A stretch of 64,000 nucleotides of DNA. Origin: Symsagittifera roscoffensis (taxonomy: Eukaryota; Xenacoelomorpha; Acoela; Convolutidae). Of this stretch, positions 1 through 14,200 are shown piece by piece. Both the position numbers and the translations under genes were made by a program. The notes beneath the pieces were generated by a model. That model was not told where the DNA came from and searched no databases. It worked only from the letters and a program-made list of their open reading frames with translations. How positions within the stretch are numbered: position 1 is the first letter of the stretch; the number at the start of each line of letters is the position of its first letter. Location of the stretch: assembly GCF_963678635.1 (NCBI RefSeq), contig NC_087063.1, forward strand, positions 1,896,073 through 1,960,072, written 5' to 3'.

Positions 1-1039
1 TCATTTATTTTCTTTTGTGTCTAATTCAATTTTTTAAAAACAAAAGTCTTTTCACTTTCTTTCATTACAGTGGATAATAATTGGTAGAGAGTCAATATTA
101 AAAGGGTTTTTCATTTCATTTTATCTAGCTTTGCATCGTTTTGAAAAGCTCTATCACTTAAGTCAAAACCATTCACCACATTTTTTGCTAACCCAGAGAA
201 CTTTTGAAGAAAAATTAAATGAAAAACGAAAAAGACGCTAAAATACTCAAAGTAAACTAAAGTTACTCAAGGTAAATTAAGCTAATATAAGCTTTTAAGA
301 CGAAAAATCAATCATTTGAATCCGGTTTTTTCTCTACACGGGAAAAAATTGTTGAAAATTTTTATTGAGGCTCGAATCACGAATGTAAGGGTTTGAATAT
401 AATATATCACTCAATCCAGTCCGATGATTATTCGTGGTGCCTGATTTGGCGAGGAAAACAAAAAAAAACAAAGTAAAACAAATCCGAATACAAAGTTCTT
501 CCCCCTTTTGAATGGTCGAAGCAATAATCAATTAAAATATAGTAAAAACGCCCTTGATTTTTGAATTTTGCAACGATAATTAAACTTTTTGTCTTGTTTG
601 CTTTTTAATTCAAAAAAGTTTATATCAATTTTTCTGAGTAATACCTGGGCGGGTGGCCAGATAAATCACCACTGGATAGTTTTCAAAAAACATTTGAGAA
701 ATTGTTTGATAAGCAATTACAGTTCTTGTTCAATCAAAACAGATTTTTTTTGCTGTAGCAAACTTTAGCATTGTATTCCAAAAAAAATTATAATTGAAAA
801 AAAAAACAACAACAAATGGTCGTACAAAACGGAATTATTTTAATGTTGCTATGAGGTCGAACTATGATTGGAAAAAAATCCACCAATGCTCTTGCATGAA
901 CAAAACTTTGGAAGAAAAGTGGCTCACAGTGTTTATGAAAAGACTGATAAATCAAGTTAATCGAATGTGATAATTATCCGCAAATTTTTGAGTATCTGCC
1001 CCTCTTGAAATTTTATTTCATATCTAGCGCAATTTTTTT
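1..1039. other. AT-rich noncoding DNA with a partial copy of the ACCGGCTA repeat family
   Basis: No convincing coding region is seen. Positions about 310-545 match the distal half of the dispersed repeat seen again at 1.4, 2.6 and 47.8 kb. Shared parts are a CTCGAATCACGA block, a TATATCA-TCAA-CCAGTC block and an AATGGTCG-AGCAATAATCA end. The remainder is low-complexity A/T sequence. Confidence 0.5.
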
Positions 1040-1227
1040 TGAAAAAATTTTTTGCCCCGTTTTTTAAAAAAAAACAAAATGCAAGATCAGGTGCTCAATT
1101 TAGACCAGATGAACACTCGATAGGAAAATAGTTTTGTTCGAGAAAAATTTTAATTTTGTACTTTCATGTTGAGAAAAATATAGAATATTAAGTTAAAAAA
1201 TATTATACTGCTGAAATAATTAAAAAC

Positions 1228-1660
1228 AAACAAGAATAGCCGGTTACTGTTCAAGTGGCACCGAATGTACCTAACATATTTTTAAAAATTAAAACATAGT
1301 TTTTTTTATTGAGTGTTTTCTTTTTTGATTTTAAAGAGTTAAAAATGACTGCTCGCTTGCTTTTTTTGCTCGAAAAAAGAAGAAAAATCAAAATTTTTAT
1401 TTGGTTTTTCTCGAGTCGGGTAAAGTTTTTTGAGCTTTTTAATATGGTTCGAATCACGACTGTACAGGTTTCGATATGTTATATCATTCAACCCAGTCCG
1501 ATCATTGTTTGTGATACCTGATTTATTGTGGAAAACGAAAAAAACTAAGACACACTCAAATACGAAGTTCCGGCCCATTTTCAATGTTCGGAGCAATAAT
1601 CATAAAAATGCAGTAAACAAGCACTTGATTTTTGAAATTTGCACCGATAATTGATTTTTT
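1228..1660 (+). repeat. ACCGGCTA-family dispersed repeat, copy 1 (internally deleted)
   Basis: The copy begins at the ATAGCCGGTTACTG block and ends near CGGAGCAATAATCA. It is shorter than the copy at 2262-2830 because an internal segment is missing. Other copies in the window lie near 22.05-22.68, 42.44-43.40, 47.38-47.90 and 54.59-55.23 kb. Confidence 0.6.
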
Positions 1661-2261
1661 TGTCAAATTATTCCTGATTATTAAAAAAAATTTGTCAATT
1701 TTCCTGAGCAATTTTAGGAGGTTGGCAGAGAATAAGCAATTACATTTCACGTTCATTCAAAACAGACTTAATTGAATCTAAATTTTTTAGCATTGTAATC
1801 CATACCTAGTTGATTAAAATCTTCTTTTAATATTTTTAGAAGACAAACAATGATTTCGTAACGTAAACAATTATTGTTCATGGAACTTCGCTGCAATCAG
1901 ATCAGCTATTTCAGACTTTTAAATGAACTTAAATGACAAACTGTTTGCAGGATTTCACAAAAAGGAATTCCCCTGTAGGAGTCTTCTACCGGGTGCTCTA
2001 TCCGCGCCCAAATTCCGTCAAGGATTTTTTAGTTTTGTAATCCAATCTTTATGAGAGAAGATTTTGCGAAACTATTGAAACTTCGAGCTGCAAGAAAAAA
2101 ATTAAGGCAAGATCAAGTGCGCAAGTTCGACCTGAAAATTACTCGATTGGAAATTGATTTTAGCGGAAATAAAATTTGAATTTTGTGGTTTTATGTTGGT
2201 GATAAAAACAAAATACTCTTGAGGTAAAAACTATCATAATTCTGAAATAATTTTATAAGAA

Positions 2262-2830
2262 AAACAAGGATAGCCGGTTAGTGCTCAAGGTGCCCAGAAC
2301 GTTCCGACCATAGTCTTAAAAAATAAAACACAGTTTTTTTTTTAATTTTTGCCTTTTTTGGCGTGGTGTGATAAAAGGAGCTGAATAAAACACTGGGGAA
2401 TGAGTATATTTGACAGTCATAGAAAATTAGCATATTAAATGAGAACTTTTGAAAAACATAGTTTTTTTATTGAGTGTCTTCTTTTTTGCTTTTAAAGAGT
2501 TAAAAATGACTGCTCGCTCGCTTTTTTCGCTCGAAAAAAGAAGAAAAATCAAAACTTTTATTTGGTTTTTCTCGAGCCGGGGAAAGTTTTTTGAGCTTTT
2601 TAATATGGTTCGAATCACGACTGTACAGGTTTCAATATGTTATATCATTCAACCCAGTCCATTGATTGTTTGTGGTACCTGATTTATTGTGGAAAACGAA
2701 AAAAAAAACGAAGACACACTCGAATACGAAGTTCCGGCCCATTTTCAATGGTCGGAGCAATAATCAAGCAAAATATAGTAAACAAGCACTTGATTTTTGA
2801 AATTTGCACCAATAATTGATTTGTTCAATC
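2262..2830 (+). repeat. ACCGGCTA-family dispersed repeat, copy 2
   Basis: This copy has the terminal block ACAAGGATAGCCGGTTA, the GTTCCGACCATAGTC block, an internal GTGTGATAAAAGGAGC stretch, then the CGAATCACGACTGTACAGG block and the AATGGTCGGAGCAATAATCA end. It contains no long open frame, so it is probably a non-autonomous element or a remnant of one. Confidence 0.65.
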
Positions 2831-3146
2831 TTATTTTTAAAAAAATTGGTCAATTTTCCTGAGCAATTTCAGGAGGTTGGCCGAGAATAAGCAATTATAT
2901 AAGCAATTACATTTCACGTTCATTCAAAACAGATTTAATTGACTGTAAAATATTTTGCATTCTAATCCATACCTAGTTGATTAAAATCTTCTTTTAATAT
3001 TTTTTGAAGACAAACAATGATTTCGTAACGTAAACAATTATTGTTCATGGAACTTCGCTGCAATCAGCTCAGCTATTTTAGACTTATAAATGAACTTAAA
3101 TGACAAACTGTTTGCAGGATTTCACAAAAAGGAATTCCCCTGTAGA

Positions 3147-5187
3147 CAAAAATTTATAGTCATATAGCTTCGCACTAGTGGGGCGAACAATTCGCCCGTG
3201 TATGAAATTGCCGTTTAATTCTACGACTCGGTTTTTTCGATACACAAAATTGTGTGACTAATTTTTTGTCCAAACTGAAAAAATGTGCAACTATCCTTTC
3301 TCCTTAAGTGAAAATAGACGTTTTTTTTTAGGTTTGCTTAAATGTTTTTGCGTTCAGTTTTAGAAATAATAACCAAAATTTTGTTCATATGAGAAAACCT
3401 GAAAACTTGAACCTCCACAGTCACCAGCGGTATTAGACCCCCTGCTGACTCAAAGGGTCCCCCTTTGAACTATTTTGAGAAATCCATTTTTGGCTGACTG
3501 ACCCTAAACATTTTCTCAGGCGCCATTGGCGCTAATGTTTCTTAATTCTAAGGGGGGGGGGGGGGGGGGAGCACGCCTTTTTTGGCCTGTATTTTCAAAA
3601 AGTTTCCTTCTATTGAGAAAAAAAAGTTCTAGCTCACAACAAAATATTCATTTTGATTTTTATTTCCTTTGTGTGAAAAAACTGTCTGGACTACGTTATC
3701 GGAAAAAATAAATTTGCATTCAATTTTTTTTATGGAAAATGACTGTTTATGCATAGAATTGTTGTTGCCACAAGAAAAAAAACTTAAAAATGGAAATGTA
3801 TGGCCAACCATTTTTTACGAATAAAGTTTCATCAACTTTTCGGTTAGCGTACAAAAAAAAATTCTTCAGTTTTTCTGTAGTTTCAAAAATGTAGCGGGTG
3901 AACTATGAACCAACCCAAATTTATTTTATTTTTTTGCTGTAATAGATGAAAATGCTACTTTTGAAAAACTGTTCAAACTATATATATTGTCTGCAATTGT
4001 ACACAAGTAATTTTTCACAGATTCCAAATACGATGTTGTACGACCAGTAGTTTGTTATGGTGAGGTCAACCCGGGTTACCGTATGAGTTACCACCCAAAC
4101 TTTGAGCATTTTGGATTAATTGATTGGATAATACACTACTTGTTTTTAGACTTAGCTGTCTTTTTTTCATGTTTGCTCAAGCTTAAAACAAAGAAGCTGT
4201 TAAAAAAAGAATCGGACAAGATTTTGTGTTGGTATGGTATATGAGAACGCCTGTAAAGGTCAATATATCATTTCACACTAATTCTAATATCTATTTTGAG
4301 ATCACAGAAAAACAACGAAAAAAACTACAAACATGTGCGCATAAATAGAATTTTTAAAAAAATTTAAAAATGTTTTTGCTATTTTAAAACTCTGACAGAT
4401 CTTATTCGTTTTTCTTAACTTAAAATGTCCAACTGTCAAAACAAAAGACAAAAACATAACAGAAGAAAGAACTTTTATTATTTTCAATAGCATACTCGAA
4501 TTATCGCATGCTATTTTCTTTCACTAAGACAACTTCAGAAGTTATTGATCAAAATTTGTTAATATTACTCAAATAAATTCAATTTGACAGTTACTGCTCT
4601 TGATTTTGTAGAGTCGTTTGAGAAGTTTTTTGGTCGTCATCTCTAATAGCACAGCTCCCCATTATAGATGCTTTTTGCGTAGTAAAGGAAAAAAAACTCT
4701 TCTCTGATGATTTTTGAAAAGCTTTTCATTCCGAAAATTCATGTAATTTCATGACTCTAAGAGGTCAACCTCAATTTGTTATCGAAGTTTTACAATTAGA
4801 AGTAACAAATTTAAATATAGAGAAATCTTATGCATATGATTACCTTTTATGCAGTCCATTGCCATTCAAGGTTATTTATTCCCAATATAAAGTTTAGTCA
4901 GCTTTAATAATTTTCACCCATACCACTTAACTACTTAACGTCTTCAATTTCTGTAATCAGAGAGCGAGTCTTAAATATTTTCCTTTGATTTCAGAAGAAA
5001 CTTTCGACCAACTTTCAGACTACTAATTCTATTTTACCTTAAGAGACGTTTCATACAATCTACGAACGATAACTGGCCAACGAAATCCATATCCCAGCCA
5101 ATTGTTTGATGTGCTTCTGATTTGAATTACAGTGTCTTTGACTTCATACGGTCTGATTTTTACAGAGCATTTCTATCTCCATTTTTA
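3147..5187. other. Noncoding spacer upstream of gene A
   Basis: AT-rich DNA with no supported gene. It contains a degraded hAT-like fragment with an 18-G run (about 3415-3620) and, at about 4053-4076, a GAGGTCAACCCGGGTTACC motif resembling the ends of the element at 40.6-41.7 kb. An AG at 5187-5188 preceded by a T-rich run could be a 5' UTR splice acceptor or trans-splice site for gene A. Confidence 0.4.
3415..3620 (+). repeat. Degraded hAT-like non-autonomous element fragment with 18-G run
   Basis: The order GACCCCCTGC, GACTCAAAGGGTCC, ACTATTTTGAGA, CATTTTTGGCTGACTGA and a GGCGCCA-like palindrome matches the element at 38195-38580 and the one at 50083-50336. Positions 3552-3569 are an uninterrupted run of G inside the copy. 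The left end is diverged and no target duplication could be read. Confidence 0.5.
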
Positions 5188-5221
5188 GAGATAATTATTG
5201 GAGAAAAGTACAAATTGCAAA

Positions 5222-8200
5222 ATGGTCTCCAAACACATGAGCCAAAGAATGCCAGCCCAAAACTACAGCTTCCCAGGTAAATAGATACAAAAAAGTGAAC
5301 GTGGTTTTTGCCTAATGTCAAAAACAAGGTTTTTGCTTGGCCGCAATAAGAAGATTTTTTTGGAAAAAAAATCTGCGCGGATAATTAAAGAAATTGACAA
5401 ATCTTTGAAATTTTTTGAACCACTAATTTGAATGATCCAATTTAACTTTCAAATTTTTTGAACCAGTTTTGAAGTTTTCAAAACTTCTAGAGAAATCAAA
5501 AACTCACAGGTTAAAAAAAATACCTTTTTAATGATTGTTTTTTCGAAAAGTTACTCCGTAAAATACAAATGGCGTTATATGGCTTTATTATGGCGCTGCA
5601 AAAAATTTGAAAAAATTCAAAATCAAAAACGAGTTATTTCAAATCAAAAAATTAAAGAAAAATTTCAAAATCAAAATCTTTTTTTTTCAGATGAAAAAAT
5701 TAACAAGATTACTATTTAAGTTTGCATGTGCAAAAAAATTACAATCTCATTTTCGTGTTTCGTAATTGGATCCAATTTGCACCTGAAAATACCTTATTTC
5801 TAGAAACAAGGTTTTCACTTTAATTTAGGGATCATTTTAGTGATTGGCATGTAATCAGATTGTTATCTAACCATCAACAAGACCAAATCTGAAAACTACA
5901 GCGGGCGCTCAATTGAAAACATGAAATTATAAAGCGATTTAAAAGGTTGCCCACTTCGCAAAATCTGGCACTAATTTTAAATTTATGGGATATTGGGGAG
6001 CTGTTGATTTAGAGTGTGAAATTTGAAATCCTCTTAAACCATCAAAACAGCGAAAAAGGTAAAAACGTAAATTTACGAAGGCCGGCTGGGAAGCAATTAA
6101 CACTTTAGCTCAGACATTTTGTTATTTGCACGGAAGGTGAATTAAGCATGTTGGATTACTTATGAAGTGTTTAATCTAGTTCTAACCAACCTAATGTTTT
6201 TCTAGTGCCGGGACAACGAGACCAGAGGTTTAAAAACGTCACTTCTGGTAATGCGGCCAAATTTATCCCAGATCGATCTCCAAATAATCAGAGTCAAAGC
6301 TCCACCTTACAATTTAAATTTGACGACACTTCAACTGGAATTCGGTACTACACTCAAGAAGTGACTCCTTCGAAACAAAATCAGCTTTGTAAACAACTCG
6401 ACGAAAAAAGAAAACAACGTTTGCAAAAACGACTGACTCAGTTATCTCAGAGTGAAACACAATTTGGCAAAAAAGAAAAGATTTCATCTGGTAGATACAG
6501 GGGAGGCGGTTCGAATCCCGACAGGGACTGTGGGAGTGGGTTTTGCAGCAGTTCCAGTAGCATTAGCAGATTTTCAAGGAAAGGAGTTTTGCTCGAGGGA
6601 GTTGCTGACGACAGTTCTCATTATTCAGACGATCAAAGGTATGTTTTTGTTTTGCATCAGGCTTAAAGCCAAATTACTGAAACAAAAATGGGGGTTTTTG
6701 TCATAAGCTGAGTTTATTTTATTTTTTGAAAAAGACTTTGCGCCTTTGACTTTTTCTGCATTTTGGCGAGATAGTTTTTTCAAAAAACTTTCAAAAGACT
6801 GGTATGCTTTAAAAGTTTGTGCAACATAGAAATTTAATCGTTTTAGTAACAATTTTCTTGACCAAAGACAAAAATGAAGAAAAGTTTGAATATGTTTAAC
6901 GATCAATAAAAACTGGATTTATGAATTTCAAAATTACAACACTTGGACTTAACAAGTCAAATATTGTTCAAATTGCCTTGCAGCCTATCAATTCTTATCA
7001 AAATGTATTTGGTTAATTCGCGGAGATTGCTTAATAGTTACAGAAATTAAATTGCCTCACGATGCTAGGAGCATAAAAAACGTCATCCATATAAAAAAAA
7101 ATCGAAATGCTAAATTTATTTTTCTGATTATAGATTTTTCGTAAGCTTGATAAACTTTTTGGCAACGCAGAAGGATTCGTTCAAGTGCGCGTTCAGATGG
7201 GATGAGTAATTTCTTTTGTGAAGCATTTTTTTCCTAAAAAGACGTTACTTATTTAGAGCTTACTGATAAATATTTTTCAATTTGCGGAGTTAGAAATATC
7301 ATAAATTTTTGTGATCAGTTATTTTGTCGAATTTCTGAATTGTTTCGCTATGTCGAAAGATTACCAAGAGTATTGTTGACCTGATTGGCTGCAATCTTTC
7401 AATTGCTAAAACATTGTCGCTCGTGAAATTCTGTCTATATCTTACAACTCTGGGTTGGCTGTTTTGCTGCTTAAATCTGCCTTTTGCTTACATTAGTCAA
7501 AGGATGTGTAATGTGAAATTTAAAAAGAATACTAATTTTTTTCCTGCATGAAGATGCTCATTACCTTAAAATCCCTGTCAATCGTTCTGAGCCTCAGCAT
7601 ACAAAAAGTTTTCTGCAGTTTCGACAATTTAAACTTCGGGATTTTGGTTATTGACTTCTTTTCGTGCTAATAAAGTTGGAAGTCTTTTCGTGCTAATAAT
7701 ATAGGAATGTTTCTTTTTTTTCTCAAAATGTTAATATTTTTTGCCGTAATTTTTTTTTGTCGTAAAGCATATCTAAATGACCTCAGAAGCAGCCAACAAC
7801 AAAAAAAGGTATCTTAAAAAACTATCTACTAGCGCAGGGGCGGATCTAAAACTTTCTCGAGGAGGTTGTTCAAAAAGTATGAAAAGAGTTTTTTATAGGT
7901 CGACCAAGTAGATGTTTTGAGCTCACCCAAGTCACTATAACAGCAATTTTTTTCTTCGACTAAATTATCTCCGCAGGCAAATTATTGCAAAAAACAAGTC
8001 AATAAAGGCAATTTTAGGCCATTTTTAGAATGTTTTTAACATGCTCCCTCCTAAAAAAAAGATGATATTGGCGCCAAAGGCGCTTTTAAAAAACCTTTAG
8101 GGTACCGCACACAGAAAAAAAATCTTAAAGTAGTACAAAAGGGGTACCTTTTGCGTCGGCAGGGGTCGAATCAGGGGCGGATCTAGGATTTTCTTGATGA

Positions 8201-11200
8201 GAGGTTTTCAAAAGTTTTCCGTAATTTGTCGACCTTTTTTCCTAGGTCAACCAAACTGGCTTTCCGAGCAGTCACAAATCACTATAGGGACCCTATTTTG
8301 ACTAAAATTTCTGCGCCACAGGCGATTCATGGAAAAAAAAACCGGCCAAAAAGGCTTTTTTGCGTTTTCTTTTTGGCCCACGCTTCCCCCTCAAAACTAG
8401 CTTATATTGGCACCAAAGGCGTGTTTAGAAAGATTTAAGGTCAGTCAGCCAAAAAAGCAGATCTCAAAAGGCATAAAGGGGGCCTTTTGGGTCGACAGGG
8501 GGTCAAATCCCCCTACCTTAATCCGCCCTTGTACTTTTGATTTTCATGAGTTTTTTTATCTTCAAATACAAATAAAAAAAAACAGTCGTCGAAAATTCTC
8601 ACGAGTACTTATTACATTTTTAATGAGCGCACTCACTTTTGATAGACATTTTTACACTGATAATTAAATGCCTAATACGCACAAGCAATGCAAAAATTTA
8701 GAGATAAAGTTTTCATTAAGACTTCGTTAACGGCAAGATCAGAACTTTGTCCGTAAAATATTCATCTCATCATCGCGTTTTGACCAAATTTGATACCATT
8801 TTGCACAAAATAACTGCTGTTCTTTTTTTTTGAGTTCATGCTGAGAAGTAAGCAACAAGTCTGAAAAAGTTATAAAACCGAAAAGTCTCTAATGTTGCCA
8901 ATTAGCGAATTTGAATTATTTCAAAAAAGCTCATTTGAAATCTCTAAGCTTTGATAAATTATATTCCAAAATATATATATTTTTGAACTCTTAAGGAAAC
9001 TCAATCAGGTTAGTGCCAAAGTTAGCTGCTGATCATCTTTGAATTATATGTATAATTTCTTGAAGGACTGAAGGACTGGAACTAGGGCGTTAGATGTATT
9101 GTTGTTCGCCATTTTGAATTCGTTTCAAGTTCGAACCCTTACAGCCTTGATTTTTTCTTCGAAGACTAAAATTGTTTTTTGCCATTGAGAAATATTGGCC
9201 GGAGTTTTTTCATTTTTAAGAACAAAACTTATGGATAAAAAAGGACTGTAATGGAGCAATATTTTTTAAAATTTTGACATTGCAATGTTTTATTGTTTCA
9301 AGTTTAGACCATTTAATCTAGTTTTTCTGTTAAAACACAATCCTTCAAAATCTTTTTTGTTCAGTTTTTTAACTTGGTTATAATGGAATATAATCTCTAA
9401 GCAATTTTTAAAATTTTTTTGCAAAATTTGCATTAATTAATGCATTACTCAACCTCCACTCTATCCTCTTACCTTACCTGTTACGCTCATCCAACCACCC
9501 CCCTCTTTAACTCCTCCGTCCCCACAACCACCGCGTTGAACCCCCCCCCCCCGCCCCCCACCAACGTAACTATTTCAAATTTTCGCATATTGGCCTCAGC
9601 TCTCATGTTATTTATCCTCATCAGCCGCCAGCTCGAAAACAACGACTTAATGTTATGCGACTCTAGAGACGCTTACAATGAAGCAATCCAATTGGTTTTT
9701 AGTGAGACAAATTTTTCAAATCTGAAAAAAAATGTGGCAGCTTAGTCTCTGATTTTATATCTCTATCTTTTACAAAAACATGCTTGTAGTTGTGCAAGGA
9801 CGCGTTGTCCGGATATATGGTGTTTTCTCAAGCTTTTTAAATGCTATGTCGGATGAACATTTTGAAAATATTTTTTCCTCAGCGCAAACGCAAAAATGAT
9901 GAAAGAAAAATCAATGCTATCAAATAAAAAACATTTTCTTCAATTTTTTTTTCAAAATAATGACCGATAGCACATTGAACTTTTTTGAAATAAAACTGAA
10001 TTTCAAGAGTTTTCTTTTTCAAAAATCTGTATTACGTTCAGTCCAATTTGCGCAAAGTTGAATTCGCCCACATTCAAATTAGATTCAAATTAGGTATCAA
10101 TTGATTCGGGTTTTAAAAAAATGTAATAGAGTTGGAATTTTTTTTATATTTATTCAGCTGTTTATCAACTGTTTCAAAATTCCGTTAAAATTTACCAAGC
10201 AGCCGAGCCAGAAGAACTAATAGTTATTTACTAACAGAACACCCTGCTTTCAGTTTGTTGAAACAAATGTCTAAAGTAAATTTGTTTCTTTTTAACATTC
10301 TGACTGACATTCAGCATACTAACTGGAAACTTTTTTTTTGATAAACGGATGCGATGTTTTCATGTGTTTTTAAAAGCCAAGTGAAGATTAGTAAGCGTAA
10401 TTAATATGCGTAATTTGTAATTCCTACAAGAGCATATGTTGTTATGGCACTTGTAAAATATCTCTATAGAAGGATTTTGATATAATGTGAGAAACAAAAC
10501 CAAATCTAATTTTGTTTGAAAACCAAAAAAGCAGTTAATCAAAATCTATTTAACAACCTTCTCTCGTATTTTTTTTTTGAAATTGTACTCGGGGCTGTAA
10601 TAGATATAAAATTTTAATTGGATTTCACATTAAAATTCTCCAAAATCAAAATCGATTTACAATTAAATTAAATGTTTTTTTTTTGAAAAAAAAAAACATT
10701 TTGAATCGATTTAAATAGTTTTTTGCAAGACACTAAGTAGTCATAAGAAAGAAATTGATTAAATGTGATTTTTTTGGGGTCCTTAGTAGCCTCAAAGTTT
10801 TCGCAGTAGTAAATGATTACCCAATTTCAAAAGATCAAATGATTGAATGGTCATGATGTTCGGAACATTAACTGATAAGTACACATAAATCGCCTGTCCC
10901 TATTAAAATGAAAGTTTTTTTGAAAAAAAATTATTAAGTATTCAGAAGCTATTTTCTGCTTATTGAACAGCCAGATTTAAATAAACGCATTGGGTAGTCC
11001 TATCTTGAACAAAAACACGTTTATATTAGCGCAAGGATGCACGGTCCGGATATCAGCACATTAAGCAGTCGAGTGTCGAGACAGAGAAGAGCTAATTTTA
11101 ATTCAATTACACCCCACTTTCAGTTTGGTGGATGAAATATCAAAGGTAAACTTGCTTCTTATTTAATTTTTTTTGTAATAGCAGATTAAATGGAAATTTT

Positions 11201-14200
11201 TTTTAAAAATGTAAGGGTTTGATTTTTTCTTTTCTTTTTTTCAGGCAGATGACTTTCGAGATACAGTTCCGAAATTCATTTTATAAAAACAGTTCGGAAT
11301 CCAAGCTGGCAAAGTGGAGATAAGAATTGATTTAATGTGACTTTCACAAAGAAATTATCCGAAAAAATTGATTAAAACGGCCCATTTTCTAAATAATTTG
11401 ATTAGCAATGGTTTTTAGCGAATTTTTACGGTTCAAAAAAAAATTTTTTTTGTCCAAAAAATCAACTTGAATTAATTTTTGGGGTGAATAAGCTTATACT
11501 AACTTCCATGCTTATTGCAGTGACTCACCTCACTGACAAACTCGAGATTGAAATTAATATGAATTGATTTTCAAACTGATTTTTTAACGTTAAAAAAATC
11601 GGTTAACGATGAACAATTAGATACGAAAATCGACTTAGAACAGACAAAATAGACGATTTTGTTGCATGAAGACTAGACTTAAATTGATACAAAAGGATTT
11701 TTAAAAATACTGAAAATCACCAAAATCTGAACAAAACTGATTTAACTTTATTATTCTTTTTGTTTTGAAGCTTGAGCAGTTTTGTGTACACAAAAACTCC
11801 TCCATCAGAGCACAGAGAGCAAAAGTCACGCGAGGAAAGTTTTTTTATCGCAAACATCAAATTATTGCGTTTAAAGAATTAAATTTCAAATTGTGCAAAG
11901 GTAAGGGGAATCATAAGCTTGAAGTTGTAATGGGTTTGTGAGAAGTAAAAAGTTTTATTGATTTGGATAGAGTGATATTTAAAGGTTTTATTAGACTAAA
12001 TCGATTTAAAGCAAAACGAGCTTAAAACAAAACGAGGCTGCTCGTATCAGGGAAAAACTCAGGGAATGTTCCGACTGCTTTAAAGGTTCAATGAGCAGTA
12101 GTAACATGAAAAAATTAAATCTGAAGCACCAAATAAAAAAATAACATTGGAGCTTTTTTTCTGTGAAAATCATACCCCTGCGCTCCATATAGAGTACAAA
12201 GTGATAGATGTTGCTCCTAGTAACAAATAAATTACGGTAAAAAAAGTTTCCTTCAACCAATTTGGAACGATTTCTAAGACGGAATAAATCCCCGCTCACG
12301 CGTTAATAGCGCGGAATATATCGCGCGTTAATTGTTCCAAATTAGCCAAAATAGCAGTCTTTAAACCCCCATAACTTTACAAAAAATTATCACAGGTGAA
12401 ATATCTTTTCAAATTTAAGCTCAAGACAACAATACGTTTTAAAAAGTATGAAAAAAATTCGTCAATGGCTAATTGTTTTTTTTTTTCGTTACTTTATAAT
12501 GCAAGCATTTACTTTGGTTAAGTTTTCTAAGAGTTTGGTTTAGTTATCTACTTTGAAAATTCTTTCATCTGTGGCAGAAAAAAATTGTCTGTTTCTATTA
12601 TTTTCCGACATTCTTGAATGAGCTACTTTGTTACGCAGAGCTCTTTTTTGAGACTCAAAGCTAATTTTGCGTCTAACACTTTCAGGTGATACAACAATTA
12701 CAGCTGAATTAGCTCGTCATCTCATACTATATTTGCCAAGACAGAGAACTAGTACTTTTGTCATTGGGTATCGAGTAATTTTTTCAATTATTTTAAGTAG
12801 TCAATCATAAGTTTCAGCCGATTGCAGTAAATCTATAAAAACAATTGCAAGGAATATTGACTCCTTTTAAAAAAAAAGTCTGGATGCTGATACAGTTTTC
12901 TGACCAGCAATTTGGAAATTATTTTCAATCTCAAGTCAAATTTCCGAGTTCTGTTTTCGCTAAAAATTATGTGGGGGATAATAAAGAAAAGCTGAGGATT
13001 TTAGTTTTGGTGTTCATTCTGTTGGAGTTGGCTTTAAAAATTCCGGAGAATTTTCTGTGACTCCAGAATTTTAATTTTTGTTTTTAGATAATAATGAGCC
13101 GCTTTTTTCAACCTCTGAGTTTTTGTGGCCTCAAACCCTACACAAAAAATACCTTGTTTGATACAAAAAGAAAGTAATACAGAAATTCATGAGTAAATTT
13201 ACTTGGAATTTATCAATCCTTAGTTAAACCTGCAATTTTAGCACACTTAATCAATTATTTTTCTCGTTGAACAAAAATTTTAATTGTTTCGTTTCAGGGC
13301 AAGCAAAACCGAACTTATAGGGAAAACATTTTTGTCATTTAATTCTAAAAAATGAAAAAAATGTCAACCATAAAAGTGCATAGTATGAAAAAAAAACACT
13401 TATCATTCTCTTTTTGCACAATTTTTTTAATAATTGAATTGCATGGAATCGTTTGAGAAGCGTTTTCGTTTTCCATAGCATGGGATCGTATGATCACCCG
13501 GGAATCGTATTGTCACCCCGGGAGGTCTCAAGTTATTAAGCAGATAAATTCGATTTTTTAGTAAACGTATCTAAACACTGATACGGTCAAATAAAATAAT
13601 AATTTTGAGCAGATGTTGTAAACAACACGTGAATTGACTGACGGATGTGAATAGAAATGGGCTGTACCATTCTTTGTTCACAAACAATGAAAACACAACG
13701 AACTCTTTATGAAAATTTTAATTAAATTTTTATTAAAGCTCTGTTCTACAGATACAAAACAAGCTCTGTGATTAAAACTTCAAAAAAAATATCAAAACTG
13801 GCTTTTTTTGCTTGAAACATCTTCGCCTAAAAATTCTAGTTCTTCTTAAAAATGGTTTAAATTGTCATTAAACTTGATTTTCACAAAATAAACGAAAAAA
13901 TGCTTTGTAATTTTCATGATGGTTTGTATAGCTAGACTATATCATTATTTTAATCCATAAAAAGCCTGGATTATTTTCGATAGAAGAAAGATTAACTTCG
14001 GACTAATTCAGGGCCAGTCACTCCCCTACGTCTGTCTATATTAGACTATCACATCAACCCTTTGGCCAGTAAGCCCAGACATTTTATGACGCGGTGGAAC
14101 AAAATTGTATTTCTTTTTTTTCTTCCTTTTGGCTATTAGACTAAAAAAACACCAAAGACCAATAAATATTGTATAAGTTTTTTTTCCATTTAAGCAAACG

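Larger units (their letters stand above)
1040..3146 (+). repeat. Imperfect tandem duplication of a ~1 kb repeat-containing segment
   Basis: Two copies lie head to tail, about 1040-1981 and 2095-3146. Matching landmarks include GCAAGATCA-GTGC near 1080/2105, the ATAGCCGGTTA block at 1236/2270, the ACTGCTCGCT-GCTTTTTT block at 1348/2510, and a long closely similar stretch at 1825-1981 and 2995-3146 that ends in AAGGAATTCCCCTGTAG. The right-hand copy carries about 130 extra bases near 2330-2450, including a GTGTGATAAAAGGAGC stretch also present at 47.4 kb, so the left copy has probably lost them. Small reading frames here are repeat sequence and not genes. Confidence 0.75.
7206..12685 (+). other. 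Large gene A intron with repeats
   Basis: This 5.5 kb segment lies between proposed exons 3 and 4. It holds the paired hAT-like copies at 7835-8530, a C-rich tract at 9470-9560, a diverged repeat pair near 9780 and 11010 (both containing GCAAGGA-GC and TCCGGATAT), a match to the tandem family at 12030-12340, and a GCGTTAATAGCGCGG-type palindrome near 12300. No gene is supported inside it. Confidence 0.45.

Noticed and set aside
6505-6545. GGTTCGAATCCCG resembling a tRNA B box or T-loop
   Set aside because: It lies inside the main exon of gene A, the flanking bases do not form a T-stem, and there is no A box at the right distance.
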